64,000 nucleotides of DNA from Gerris lacustris (taxonomy: Eukaryota; Arthropoda; Insecta; Hemiptera; Gerridae), in the NCBI GenBank assembly GCA_951217055.1, contig OX578277.1, positions 71,837,455 through 71,901,454 of the forward strand, given 5' to 3'. Every line of letters begins with the position of its first letter. The first letter of the stretch is position 1. The notes under the pieces are model-generated. The model had not been told where the DNA came from and searched no databases. It worked only from the letters and a program-made list of their open reading frames with translations. This document shows, piece after piece, positions 50,986-63,184 of the stretch. A program made the position numbers and the translations under genes.

Positions 50986-51857
50986 CAATATTTCCATAAA
51001 GTGACTTATATTAAAGAAATTTATATTTATACATTTCTGTTTTTTTTTTTGTTTTTTTTAAAATTTTAAAATAATGCAATGGCCGACGATTTTTCAAAAT
51101 AATGGGAAGGGTAATGTGGGCGGTTCCTTTTCCTCCCAAAATAAACAAGGGGTTGAAAAAAAAAAGTGAAAATCAGCGCTATCTCTGGAGAGAAGGTTAC
51201 AACACAACTCACTCCCGCGGGCTCTTAAAAAGCCAAATAACTTGTTAACAAAACCTGTTTCTAAGTGAACTTAGGATTTGATCTATTATTTGAACAAGCA
51301 TTATTCGAAACCTCCTCTCTTGTGTTCATTCAAAACTTTCATCTTTACAGACTTCATCAGCCATCCTTTTCTTTTTTCGCTTACGCACCTCTTTAAACTG
51401 ACGATCTGTGTTAAGGGCTTCTGCTATATGGTCTTAGCTTCAGTGACAGAATTTGTTACATTATTTGCTCAAGTTTTCTCTAACTCCTGTATAGGGTGGT
51501 TAATGTGTAGAACAGATTGTTTGTTGAAGATTAATATGTAGAACAGCTATTGTTATATCTTCTCTCTGGAAAAGTTTGTTGACAATGTCAATCCCGAGTT
51601 AGTTCTTCGTACCAGAAGCAAGAAAATATTACAAATTCAGAAGTATCTATGTACTAATAATTTTTAAAAGGTTTTTAGCTTCTGTTTTCGTTTCAGGGCT
51701 TGAAGTGATGCCAAATCATTCAAAGCATTAGTATTATTCTTCCAAGATGCTTGTAAATAACTATCACAGCTTCCCGCTTTTTTGACCACCTACTTCCGCT
51801 CTGTAGCTTGAGAGAGATAGGTATATGTAAGATTATAGCTTATGGTATAATCATAAG
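50986..51857. other. No recognised gene
   Basis: 51278-51541 is open for 87 codons on the plus strand without a domain I recognise. The rest is AT-rich. Confidence 0.35.
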
Positions 51858-52010
51858 GCCGGTATACACGGGGACACTTTTGCTGTTAGAGTGGGTGTCT
51901 AGATCGAGTGTCACAGTGGAGACACCGCCTAGAGTGTCTAGACTATGACCGCCTAGACTATACCCACTTCTCTCTAGCTGATATCGCTCGCGGTGTCTCA
52001 TTTCCGAAAC
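51858..52010. repeat. MITE-like fragment rich in GTGTCTAGA motifs
   Basis: Begins AAGGCCGGTATACACGGGGA and repeats GTGTCTAGA/TCTAGAC several times, like the element at 5491-5770 in style. No inverted right end was found. Confidence 0.4.
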
Positions 52011-52144
52011 TAGGTTGTATTTTTCTCGTTTTTGTTAATATTTAAGTAGGTGCTTATTCAATTTGCCTAATGATTGTTAAAAAGGGGTTTTTTTGTGTCT
52101 CTTTTGTTTTTCATATATTTTAAATTATATTTTTTTATGTTGAT

Positions 52145-52563
52145 TAAAGGGCCCTACACACGATCTGACCGTGTCGGCCAGACCAAGTCGGGTTCCGATC
52201 TGGTCGGTTGTAGACTCGGCTACACACGTTCCCGACTTAGTCAGTGTCAGTTGCCACCATTTCTTCGTCGTGTTAACATAAAAAACAAAACATATAAACA
52301 AACCAAATCGTAAATAATGATAGGCTTGGGCTGTCAAAACCAGCTGATTATTATCAACTTGTCCGACGACAGCGCTACACACGGCCCGATCTTGTTGGTT
52401 GCCCGACATAGGGTGGTCGGGTGGCAATGCCCACCCGACAGCCGACTTAGTGCACCGACCAAGTCGGGCTAGTGCCTCGACTACACACCACCCGATTTCT
52501 CGCCCAATCTGACCAAATTGGCCCAACCGCCCGACCAAGTCAGATCGTATGTAGGGGCCTTTA
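52145..52563. mobile_element. 419-bp MITE with TAAAGG..CCCTACA inverted ends
   Basis: Left TAAAGGGCCCTACACACGAT and right ATCGTATGTAGGGGCCTTTA are inverted (22 of 25 bp). Internal CGACCAAGTCGGG / CCCGACTTAG motifs recur in both orientations. Open frames across it derive from these repeats. Target duplication unclear. Confidence 0.7.
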
Positions 52564-53532
52564 TTTACAGTAATCTACTGCTAGTAGAGATTGTTATCAT
52601 ATACACGAGCTATCCCACACCTTAGTTTCTTTTATAAAGAGCACTAATTTAAAAAAAAGAAAGAAAAAAAGCGTGGGTGGAGAGGTAATGATTTAACCAA
52701 AATACTTGTGTAAAGTGGTGGCACGTAACGTTGACAGTTGTATGAGTTTAGGAGCTTGCAAGAAGGGAAAACATGTAAAAATTATGAACGACGTCCCCTC
52801 GGAAATTGAATGCATGCAAATTGTGATAATTTTTTGAAGAGGGTTTGTTGGATCCAGGATTATTCCTCTTGTCAACTGTTGGGAAAACTCAGGTAAGCCT
52901 CCTGATACAATTTTTCATGATGTTCTTCTCCCCTTCCACTCGCCACTTCTTACCCGAGACATTGCCCAGAGTTTGGAGGAAGAGGTCTGAAGTTGTCGGT
53001 ATCCGAGTGAGAAAATGTACCCTGAGAGTAAAAGAAGTAAAGTACAAGTTATAAATTAGGATTAGGGATCTAGAGAGAGGTAGACAGAGGCGAAGAACTG
53101 TCAGGCAGGAGACAAATGATGCCAACCGAGGCCGAGCTGCCAGAGCTTCGAATAGAGATATAGAGACCTTATACTTTCAGTGAAGGTACTTTTCATCGAG
53201 TTTTTAAATTCTTTCACTGCCGTCTTTGCCTCCGCGCATTACAAGAAACTAGACTTTATTACAAGAAACTAGACTTTGCTATCTAATCTTAATAATAAAG
53301 TCTTTTGTTCTACTGTAAACATCGAGAACAACTATAGTAAGTTTCATAGGATTATTCAATACTCCTGCATATAACACGTATTCTATAAAGAGCCTTTTTT
53401 TGGTTAACTTTTTCATCCGTTTGAACTTAAAAAATCTAAGACTTCCATTACTTTTAGTTGCATTAGAGCATAAATCTAAGAAGCTAATGTATTGTCATCT
53501 ATTGATTAATGTTTCTGCTCTTTTTATGTATA
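52564..53532. other. No recognised gene
   Basis: 53239-53281 has two near-copies of a 20-bp unit (ACAAGAAACTAGACTTT). 52845-53140 is GC-richer but has no recognised domain. Confidence 0.4.
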
Positions 53533-54939
53533 CAGGGTGATTGGCGATATATGTACAAAAATAAATAGGGTGATTCTAAACCTTATTGGCTACAAAAAAA
53601 TCATTTAAACCATGGGTCAAATTTTATGATTTTTTTAAGATCGCATACCTTGGCTCATAAAAACACTTATTGCTCCAAAAGTATAAAAGCAAGAACATTT
53701 TTGGTATAGTTATCCTGACAAAATTTCCTACAAGAAAGTGCAATTTTAATTTTTATACCCTCAACTTACTTGACAAAAAATGTATACAAATCTTATTTAA
53801 AAAAAAAAAAAAAATTGTGGTTCCACAACTTGGTAAAGAACCGAGCTTAAACTTGTCAGCCAAAAAAAAACAGTCTTGTTTACTAGCGTTTCGATCAATA
53901 TTAATATTACCTATTCATAAGGCGGAATTTTTAGTAAACTTCGCTGAAAGTAAAAAAAACATGTTTTGTTTTTGTTGACATGTAGATGAGTATACTAAAC
54001 CAATCTTGCTTTTATTTTGATATGCTTTTAATTATTTACTTACCTGTAAGTCAACAATAGCAATCATAAACATGTTTCATTTTAGGGTTTCGTTATACAT
54101 AATTAATGTTCCTTTTCGTTATTGCCGATAAAAAACGTTGTAACCCCCTGGGGGATTGAACTAGGAACCTCTTCCTCTGTAACCCGTAAAATTGTTTAAT
54201 TTTCTGCAGTTACTAGAAGTATAACAAATATGCAAACGGTCTGCTGGACCATAGGAAAAATTAGAATAGCAATTTTAACTGATTAACTGAGAATCCAATA
54301 TGGCGGATAATTCCCACCACAAAAAAGAGTATTTTTTTGAAATTTTGTGTGGGTAACTAATTAAAGGTATTACAGAGTAGATTAAAAAAATGTATATCGT
54401 GTTAAATGTTTAATTTTCCACGCCTTATGCCAAAAAGCACCCCCCCCCCTCCTTAATATAACTAGTTTAATGTTAAGGATACCAACGAAACCCTTTAAGT
54501 GAGACTTCACGAACAACTATTTATTTACTTTCAGCGAAGTTTACTAAAACTTCCGCCTTATGACTCGGTAATAATATTAATATTGATCGAAACGTTAGTA
54601 AATAAGGAAATTTTTCCTGAAGTCCGTCAAGTTTAAACTCGGTTCAAAACCATGTTATGGAACTTTTTTCTTAAAAATAAGATTTTTATACATTTTTTGT
54701 CATGTAAGTTGAGGGTATGAAAATTATAATTACAATTATAATACCAAAAATTTTGTTCTAGCTTTTCTACTTATGGAGTAGTAACTGTTTTTATGAGCAA
54801 AGGTATGCGATCCTAAAAGAAATCATAAAATTTGTCCTTGTTGGTTGAGAATAGACCCATGGTTAGAGGACGTTTATTGTAGCCAATGAGGTTTAGAATC
54901 ACCCTTTTTATTTTTGTACATATATCGCCAATCACTCTG
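53533..54939. mobile_element. 1.4-kb non-autonomous element with about 440-bp inverted repeats
   Basis: Ends CAG[G/A]GTGATTGGCGATAT, inverted and flanked by TA (53531-53532, 54940-54941). Long arms run to about 53970 and from about 54525, sharing CATACCTTGGCTCATAAAAA, GCGGAA and TACTTTCAGCGAAGTTTACT (the last on the right arm). TA duplications suggest a Tc1/mariner-type mobiliser. No transposase. A family B element sits in the middle. Confidence 0.85.
54081..54497 (-). repeat. Family B-like repeat nested in the long-TIR element
   Basis: Bounded by TTTAGGGTTTCGTTATA and ACCAACGAAACCCTTTAA, the same ends as the family B copy at 46875. It contains GTAACCCCCTGGGGGATTGA, also seen in altered form near 48060. 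Confidence 0.6.
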
Positions 54940-54942
54940 TAT

Positions 54943-55488
54943 ATTGCTTCCGAGCTTACCAAAAGTAACGGAAGTTACGTGATCGTTCTGAAAAACAAAA
55001 CATTTTTAGGTCTCCGATTTCAAGTCTGTAGGTCTGTCGCTCTATTTTTGCGAACCATCATATCTTAAAAACTACACGTCCGAGTTTAATGAAATTTGGA
55101 TGGTAGATCATGATTAGCCCATTGTTGGTCCCATATGAGTTTCAACCTTCTGCGCATTTTTATTTCTCTTCTACATCCACACAAACCATGTATGTTTTAT
55201 TTACACCTACGACCTACAGCTTAATAAATACTTATCTGATTTGTATAAAACTTTTATAGTTTATCGAAAGTACCCCGCAGATAGCCAGCCCCAGATTAAT
55301 TTTAACCGTCTGTTCTCTTTAACTTTTGCTCAATTGATACTTTAATTCATGTAAAAATCAAATCAATTTTGACAGATAAAAAAAAAACGGGGGAAACAAA
55401 AAATTGACAATAATGGCTTGTAAAATAAAGTACGTGATAGGATGCGAGAAAGCTATGAGCCACACCAATTGGCAGTCTATTTTTTTCT
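54943..55488 (+). repeat. Family E repeat, unit 1
   Basis: Begins ATTGCTTCCGAGCTTAC directly after the long-TIR element and ends CCACACCAATTGGCAGTCTA. It contains TACGTGATCGTTCTGAA, AATGAAATTTGGATGGT, GCCCATTGTTGGTCCCATA and GTACGTGATAGGATGCGA. No coding capacity. Confidence 0.75.
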
Positions 55489-55871
55489 GAGCATTAACAG
55501 AATTGCAAAATTAATGGTTATATTTTCATTTCATGATTACTGAAAAATTACGACCCGTTCTGCTGTTACAGCCACACATTTGATTTCAAAACACATTTGA
55601 TTACTCAACAACAACTATAGTTGGAGCATTTTGTTATGCGCCATTTTCCAGTAAAAATTCTATTTAGCCCGCTGTAATGCCGTTCGAAATTAGTTCGTAG
55701 AAGCCACCATTGGTTTTATTTTTCTGTGCTCACTCTTCTACTCCTTCTTCTTCGCTTTGCAGTGACTATTCATTGTAATTGCAAAATTGAGCACTATTAA
55801 AGAATACATTTATTTTTAAAAAATTAACAAAATTTCAAAAAATATATGCATGTTCCTATGTGTTAGTTATT
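55489..55871. other. Spacer between family E units
   Basis: Unique AT-rich sequence, nothing recognised. Confidence 0.4.
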
Positions 55872-56465
55872 ATTGCTTCCGAGCTTACAGAAGGTTTCGG
55901 ATGCTATGTGATCGTTCTGAAGAATGAAATATTTTTAGGTCTCCGATTTCAAAAATTCCAAGACAGAAATCCATTTCAGACATCAGAGATCATTTTTGGT
56001 TCCGAGTCTGTCTGTCGGTCGTTCAATTTTTGCGAATCAATATATCTTAAAAAATACACGTCTAATTTTAATGAAATTTGGGTGGTTGGTCATGAGTAGC
56101 CCATTGTTGGTCCCATGTAAGTTTCAACCTTCTGCGCCTATTTGTTGCTCTTCCACATGCGCACAAACATACATTTATTTACACCTATAGCTTCAAAAGT
56201 ACTTATTCGATTTGAATGAAACTTTTATAGTTCATCGAAAGTTACCCGCAGATAGCCCCAGATTAATTTGAACCGTCTGCGCTCTTTAACTTTTGCTTAA
56301 TTGATACTTTAATAAAAATAAAAAATAAAAACAATTTTGACATTTAAAAAAAAAAACGGGGGAAACAATTAAACGGCAATGGCTTGAAAAAGCATAAAAT
56401 CAATAAAGTACGTGATAGGATGCGATGAAGCTATGTGCCACACCAATTGGCAGTCTATTGTTATA
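55872..56465 (+). repeat. Family E repeat, unit 2
   Basis: Same order of blocks as unit 1, 929 bp further on, with an extra segment (AGACAGAAATCCATTTCAGA) absent from unit 1 and a GTCTGTCTGTCGGTCG tract at 56006-56021. Confidence 0.75.
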
Positions 56466-57161
56466 TGTATATATATTCGGAATAAAAAGAGCAGAGAATA
56501 TTTTCCATATTTTAACGCTCATCCCTTGAGGTTTTTAGCTAAATCAGCAGACCTCTAGCCCGTTCTGCCGGATTGCGTATATCGTTTAAATATTTAGTAT
56601 TTATAAAGCCAGCGCTCTTTTTGTCCGTTTATTAAACCACATACTGTTTAGCCCTCTTCTTCATACACTTCAACGTATCTTTTTGCTACATGCTTTAAAC
56701 ATAAATAATATTTTTGTAAAAAAAAAAAATAATAATAATGATAATAATTTATTTTACTTAATTCAAAACATTTATTTTAAATTGTATAATTTAAGAAAGA
56801 AAAAACAATAGTATCCAATTAAAATTAATTAAAATTAAAATTATATTAATTTTGCTCTTTTATTTCCAAATTTTGCCCTTGAATCATTAAGCTTAAATTA
56901 ATAAATGTGTATATCTATAATAATTTGATAAATAAATTAATTGTTACGTTCAATTTGTACATTAATTATGCTAAAAAAATCTCTCCTTTTTTTTGTAACC
57001 TAAAATCTACATATCGGTGCATGTTTAGATCTCTGCTATGATTTTGATGTTACTTACTGTGTCTAAAATTAAATGTATGCCCTTGTAAATGTATACCTCT
57101 TGTTGGATATTTAATGTGATAGAACTCAGTTCAGTTTTAATATTAAGCAAAGTAGGCTAAA
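56466..57161. other. No recognised element
   Basis: AT-rich. It leads into the target site of the 3.2-kb hAT. Confidence 0.4.
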
Positions 57162-57183
57162 TGCGTGCCTAGAGATGTAAATG

Positions 57184-57790
57184 AAAAATCGGTCCGAGAC
57201 AACTCAGACAAACTTTCTCATATACGAGTTTATAATTCCTTAACCCAGTATTTTCTATTTATTAGTTTTCAAATGTACATTTAAATATTATTGAACATTT
57301 CATCAAAATTTATCATAAACATAACTTCTCCTGGGCGGGGAATCGAACCCGGGCTCTCTCTGTCTGCGTTTTAAGCTAATTTCTCAGGAACTAGATTTTT
57401 CCCGGGAAAACGGCTTATATCGTTGGATTCGTGTTCAAATGGACTACATTTTAGAATTTTTTAATCAAAATCGTCGGAACCGTTTTCGAGAAATAATTTT
57501 TTTTCATGTTTTTTCAGAGTTTTTGGGGGGTAGCGCCCCCAAATTTAGAGCTAAAATTCATTTCTCGATTTCGCCTCGGGGTATGATTTTTCTGAACATG
57601 TATGCCAAATTTCGTCAAAATCGGCCCAGTAGTTTAGGCTCCAGGCGTCTGCACAGACGACAGACAGATAGACATTTTTTAAAAACCACTAATTTTGGAC
57701 TCAGGGGACCTCAAAACGTGTAAATCCATCAAAATCTCAAAATCGAATTTTTGCGCTATCACAATACTTTCTCTTTATATGAGAAAGTAA
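57184..57790 (-). repeat. Family D interspersed repeat, copy 5 (inverted partner)
   Basis: Full family D copy in minus orientation. It contains the B-box-like GGTTCGATTCC (57339-57349 on the minus strand) and the (GTCTGTC)-type tract. The 94-codon open frame in it is nearly the same peptide as the 97-codon frame of copy 6, which shows how similar the two copies are, not that a gene exists. Confidence 0.9.
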
Positions 57791-57892
57791 AAAAACGGTT
57801 TCGTCTTTTTTTTCAAAAGCTTCCGTTTTTTAAATAAAAAAAAAAAAAAAAAAACCAAGCCTCTCGTTTTTTTTCACATTTCACGTTTTTTA

Positions 57893-58510
57893 CTTTCTCA
57901 TATAAAGAGAAAGTATTGTGATGGCGCGAAAATTCGATTTTGAGATTTTGATGGATTTACACGTTTTGAGGTCCCCTGAGTCCAAAAAAGTGGTTTTTAA
58001 AAAATGTCTGTCCGTCGTCTGTCGTCTGTCGTCTGTGCAGACGCCTGGAGCCTAAACTACTGGGCCGATTTTGACGAAATTTGGCATACATGTTCAGAAA
58101 AATCATACCCCGAGGCGAAATCGAGAAATGAATTTTAGCTCTAAATTTGGGGGCGCTACCCCCCAAAAACTCTGAAAAAACCGGAAAAAAAATTATTTCT
58201 CGAAAACGGTTCCGACGATTTTGATTAAAAAATTCTAAAATGTAGTCCATTGGAATACGAATCCAACGATATAAGCCGTTTTCCCAGGAAAAATCTAGTT
58301 CCTGAGAAAATAGCTTAAAACGCGGACGGAGAGAGCCCGAGTTCGATTCCCCGCCCAGGAGAAGTTATTTTTATGATAAATTTTGATGAAATGTTCAATA
58401 ATAATTAAATGTACATACGAAAACTAATAAATGGAAAACAATGGGCTATGTAATTATGAACTCGTACATGAGAAAGTTTGTCTGAGTTGTCTTGGACCGA
58501 TTTTTTCAGA
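57893..58510 (+). repeat. Family D interspersed repeat, copy 6
   Basis: Full copy from ACTTTCTCATATAAAGAGAA to ATGAGAAAGTTTGTCTGAG, with AGTTCGATTCC at 58340-58350. It faces copy 5 head to head across about 100 bp. Confidence 0.9.
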
Positions 58511-58693
58511 TGCATTTATTAAACTAATTTTTATTATACTTAGAGCTTAACTATTGAGAATGGTTATTTAACTCTATATAAGAAACAAAATTTAACACTA
58601 TATAAGAAACAAAATTCCATAAAGTACGGTACACAACTGCATAATATCTTAGAAATGATATTGTCCTCTCGGATATTGGGCTTCAGTTAATAG

Positions 58694-59790
58694 TAGTGAT
58701 GTAAAATACCCGGGTATTTAAAACTGTGGGTAAATACCCTGGGTATTTACCCGGGTAAATACCCATTTTGGGTAAATACCCAGGTATTTATGATAATTTT
58801 TAAAGTTATGACTGCTATGAGTTTAATTTCAAACTTATTAATTGTAAATAAATATACTATGAAAGAGTTCAAGTAGTTATTAAGTGATAGTATGTCTCAA
58901 TAATATTGTTGAATGGATATTAATTACTTAATAAGAATTACAGTCGAGGAGATAGCGTGCTAAAAAGTGTCTAACTAACATCCAGCTAGAAATTTGTGTA
59001 TAAGTAAATGTTTTGGTGGCATTTAAGAAGTTTTTAATCCTTTTGTATACCTCTTCATTATTTTTGTATTGACTGTGATATTTTGTACAAATTGTCTGTC
59101 ATAATTATAAACAAAAAAAAAATAAACAAATATGTGGACGGCTAAGTTGGTTGGCGGGACAATCCGGTGGAGACCGGCCATATCACACCCTTTATGATGG
59201 TCTTAACTCTTTTCACGAGATATTTCTGATTTCAGATATTTATAGCAATAGCCTATACGCTACACATGCAGTATAATAATTGAGTAACAAGGGTATAAAA
59301 ATATGCCAATTAATAATAATGTGTGTTCATATTATTTACATATTTTAGACAAATATGAATTTATATTTAGGTCTGCATAATATAAGAATGCATAACCTAA
59401 TTTTCAAAATAATAATCCTGTGCTTTTCCTTCAAAATGGTGGTGTTTTCATTGCACAGGCCTTCAACATAAGCATTCTTTTTGAAATCATTGAATCTGTA
59501 AAGCAGATATTAATATACTTCGAAATAATAAATACCCGTACGCTGGGTATTTTTTAAGACTATTTTTTAGGAATTAAGTGAGCTTAACACATCCTATACT
59601 CTCTAAATGACATTTATTAAAGCCATTAGAGTATGGAAAATGCTTAGAACCTCTTAAAACACTTTTTAAATCAATATTTGTCATAAATACCCTCATTTTG
59701 GGTATTTACCCTGGCCTCGGGTAAATACCCAGGTAAATACCCATTTTTATTTACCCTACCCGCTGGGTATATACCCGGCCCACATCACTA
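58694..59790. mobile_element. 1.1-kb hAT element with GGGTAAATACCC palindrome clusters
   Basis: Ends TAGTGATGTAAAATACCCGG / CCGGCCCACATCACTA with the perfect 8-bp duplication gttaatag (58686-58693, 59791-59798). Within 100 bp of each end there are many GGGTA(A)T/ATTTACCC repeats in both orientations, probably transposase binding sites. The middle is AT-rich and non-coding. Confidence 0.92.
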
Positions 59791-60386
59791 GTTAATAGGA
59801 ATTAAATTATTTACTTTTTAACATTTTTATAAAAGCTTATCAGTTCTGATTAGATTCAACCACTGATGGCTAGGGTAAAACTAACTTTTATTTAAAAAAG
59901 AAAAAAAATCATAATAGTTTGAAGTTCAATTTGTTTAATGAGTTCAAATAAAATTACATAGTATGATTTATACGAGTGTATAATATAATGTTCTCAAATA
60001 AAATATTGTAAACAAGTATAGATTATTGAATGGTTAATAAAATTTGAGTACATTTTTATAGTACAAAATCAAAAAAATTGGCAATAAAAATCAGTTAATT
60101 TATTCGACTATGTTAGTGGTGTAGGTGTAGATTATTATGAAAGTTTTTTTTTTTTTTCATAAAAAAATATTTATGTTATAACGTTTAAAATAATCTATAG
60201 GACATATTTACGTTTTATTTTTGAAGTAAAATATTAATTAAAGGTATATTGATGATGAGCAACTGCCTTTTATGTTAATGATAGCCCTTCTTTAGCAGGT
60301 CCCTTCTTAGCATCGGTGAAAAAAAAACATGAAAAAACACATTTTATGTTAAAAAAAACCGGTTTTTTTACATCTCTATGCGTGCC

Positions 60387-62210
60387 TAATGCTTTTGAGT
60401 TTAGATCGAAAGTTATTTTTAAAAAAAGGTTCACTCTTAGTGGACTGTGCAGAAGTGTGGAGTCTAACTACTTAATTTTAATCTTATTGAGCTGGCTTCC
60501 CTCAATTGCATTGAAAACGCTTTTTTACTTATAAACTGTTTCCGCAATACACTATACTTATATATAATATCATATAAATCGTTTTCCTGGGATGATTTTT
60601 TTAACGATGTCAGCCCCCAATGGTAAAGAAGATAGGGACAATTTCATCAGATTATTTCTTGCTCTGAATCGGTGTTTTAAATATAACATGATTTATATCA
60701 TTATTTGTTTTTTATTTATTATAGCTTAAAGGTGACTAAATTTGTATGTATACTTAAACCAGTGATGCATAATCGTGTTGCTGGTGTAGGCGATCTCCAA
60801 ATGTGTACAATATAGTAGCACAAAACCTATGTGTCTTATATTTTATTTTAGTCTTATCTTTTTTTATTATTACTATATTTTTTTCTTATATCCAACTACT
60901 GTATTTTCATTGATGTTACCCCCTTTTGCATTATTATTTGTTACTCCAGACTTCCATTATAACAGACAATCGTTAGCCCACATTAGTCTGTTATATTGTG
61001 GTTCTACTGTACCCATCTATATAATTAAATATATTATTACAATAACATGATCATTAAACCATAAAAGAATTTTGTCGACTTAACTTTTTCAATGTATAAT
61101 TTAATTGTTTTTATAAGGATGGTATCCTAGCGATAATGATCGCTCCGACAGATCGCTATAACTCAAAGACATTTACCCCAACTACCTTTTGTTGATTACT
61201 TTAGCTGGGAGTTTTATTTTCAAAATGTCTATTACTTTTAGAGTGTTCCTTAGTGTGTTTTTTAGTGTTCCTTGAGGTTTTCAAAACAGAGGTTCCAGCT
61301 AATAAAAAAAGAAAAAATCGTAAAACCAATTTAAAAAATTATAGTTATTAATTATTCTTCCTTTAATTAGTTTGCACGGGTAAATCCTTATCTAAAATAA
61401 AATAACTGAATTATCACACGAAGGGGACCGAGCATTGTATGTGACAGTATTGATCCTCTATTTGTTTAATCTCTTTCATAGAATCATTTTATATTTTCGA
61501 AGAAAGTACGCAGAAAGCTTGTACAATAGTCATCCTTGATAAGGGACCTTTACAGAACTACGTCAGTATTAACCTTTTGTGAAAAGCCAAGGGTTTCAGA
61601 AGGTCAACCATCATTTCCTCGAGTCAAAAACCATTTCGACCTCCCTCTCCATCACTTGAGGGAAATGTTTTAAAAATAAAATCGTTCCAGCCATGCTGCC
61701 AACAATCATAAACTAGGGGATTAAATTATCGTCCTGGAAAATTCCGAATAAATACGGTTAATTGGATGATTGTTGATAAAGGTTGTTTTTTTAATAATTT
61801 GAAGCTCAGATAATGTACGTATTTTTCCCAATATTTTAAATTTAATAAAATTACAATTATCCCAACAAAGGCACTCGTGAAAAAAAATAAGCCAAGTTTA
61901 GCGTAAAACGTGGTGAGGTGATTTGTTTAGCCTAGTCTCCCCCTGTCCAAGTAAGTTCTACTAGGTCTATTACATCCAGTACAAGTTAGGGATGCTGTTG
62001 GTTTGTTTCTCTTTCTTTTCCTAATCACACTACACGTTAAAATTAAAAAAAAAAAAAAATACAAATAAAAAATCTGAATGGTAAGAACTGACTGAAACTG
62101 AAAAAAAAAAAATATATTTTGCGGTTTTTCGGCGCCAACTCCACCGAGGTCAAAAACTTTGGGACTTTGGCTGTTCACTATTGTACCTACACCTAAAAAC
62201 AAATTAAAAA
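60387..62210. other. No recognised gene
   Basis: 60425-60490 is a decayed family D fragment (GTGCAGAAGTGTGGAGTC). 60985-61013 ends TTGTGGTTCTACTGT, like a pogo-type MITE end without a partner. The rest is AT-rich with no recognised domain. Confidence 0.4.
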
Positions 62211-62367
62211 TTAATTTGTTCCATTGAATTAATTCTTAATTTGATTCTATTTAATTAATTCTTAATTTAATTCCATTGAATTAATTCTCAATTTAATTCC
62301 ATGTGATTAATTTTTAATTTAATTCTATTGAATGAATTCTTAATTCAATTTAACGCATTTAATTCCA
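62211..62367. repeat. 26-bp minisatellite, about six units
   Basis: Successive 25-26 bp units of the type TTAATTTAATTCCATTGAAT plus TAATTC, with single-base differences between units. Confidence 0.88.
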
Positions 62368-63184
62368 TCAGCAAAAATCTGAGTTGGCTCGGGCCGGTCA
62401 ACACCCTCATTCAATTTAATTTCATGGTCAGTATTTATCTGTCATGACTTATGACTGTTATTATTTTTTAATGTATGCACCCGCATGTTATGTAATCATT
62501 GGGGGAATCACTTCCCGTCTTTCAATCTTCCCCAAATTTTGCACACGGAAACAATTGAGGTGAAGAATACAGAAACCAAAAAAAAAAAAATCCCGTCAAG
62601 TACTTGCCAGCAAGTTACTAAAAGGGTTTTTTCGGTCATAAGAATTCATAAATACATTATTTTTATTTATTTTTTATATAATGTGTATAAAAAGTTTCAC
62701 TTTAATGATGCAAGGTGTGCATATATTATCCTTTAGTATCATCGGTATGCACTTATTTGGCCATTTTGAAAACACGATATATTTTAGTGAACCAAATTTC
62801 AATACCTTAAAAATCATACCCAACTTCGAATTTTCAGATCATAAAAATTTGGGGCTCCGGAGTTATGGCGCCCTAAAATTTGACTTTTTTATATCAACTC
62901 CCGGAAATATCATTGGACCACAGAGATGCATACTTTTGTATTTTTGTCTTATTTTTAGGACTTGTCCTAATGGGGTAGCGGGGGGGGGGGGATTTTTTGT
63001 GTTTTGTTTTACTTTTTTCGGGGGTAAAATGACCGCCATGTTGAAATCACGATATATTAGGGCGGTAAAGAAGAGGAATTCTTCAGCTTTACGCACGATT
63101 AGCGAGTTTGTTTACATTTAACAAAACTAATTTGCTGTTCTTTTATTAAAGTAACTGTTTATATCGAGTTTTTAGTGAAAAACA
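62368..63184. other. No recognised gene
   Basis: 62681-63121 is open for 146 codons on the plus strand but crosses a poly-G run (62980-62991). It has no domain I recognise, and its opposite strand is also open, so I do not call it. Confidence 0.35.

Larger units (their letters stand above)
57170..60378. mobile_element. 3.2-kb hAT-type element carrying three further repeats
   Basis: Ends TAGAGATGTAAA / TTTACATCTCTA with the perfect 8-bp duplication tgcgtgcc (57162-57169, 60379-60386). It contains an inverted pair of family D repeats and the hAT at 58694-59790. An ACCGGTTTTTTTACATCTCT motif precedes the right end. No transposase was found. Confidence 0.85.

Noticed and set aside
52125..52538. 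137-codon minus-strand frame
   Set aside because: Falls within the TIR-bounded MITE at 52145-52563 and is made of its inverted GGTCGG motifs.
57439..58250. Nearly identical 94- and 97-codon frames on opposite strands
   Set aside because: Both lie in family D repeats, and other family D copies have the frame broken. It is repeat similarity, not a gene pair.
62681..63121. 146-codon plus-strand frame
   Set aside because: Crosses a poly-G run, overlaps an open minus frame and shows no domain.
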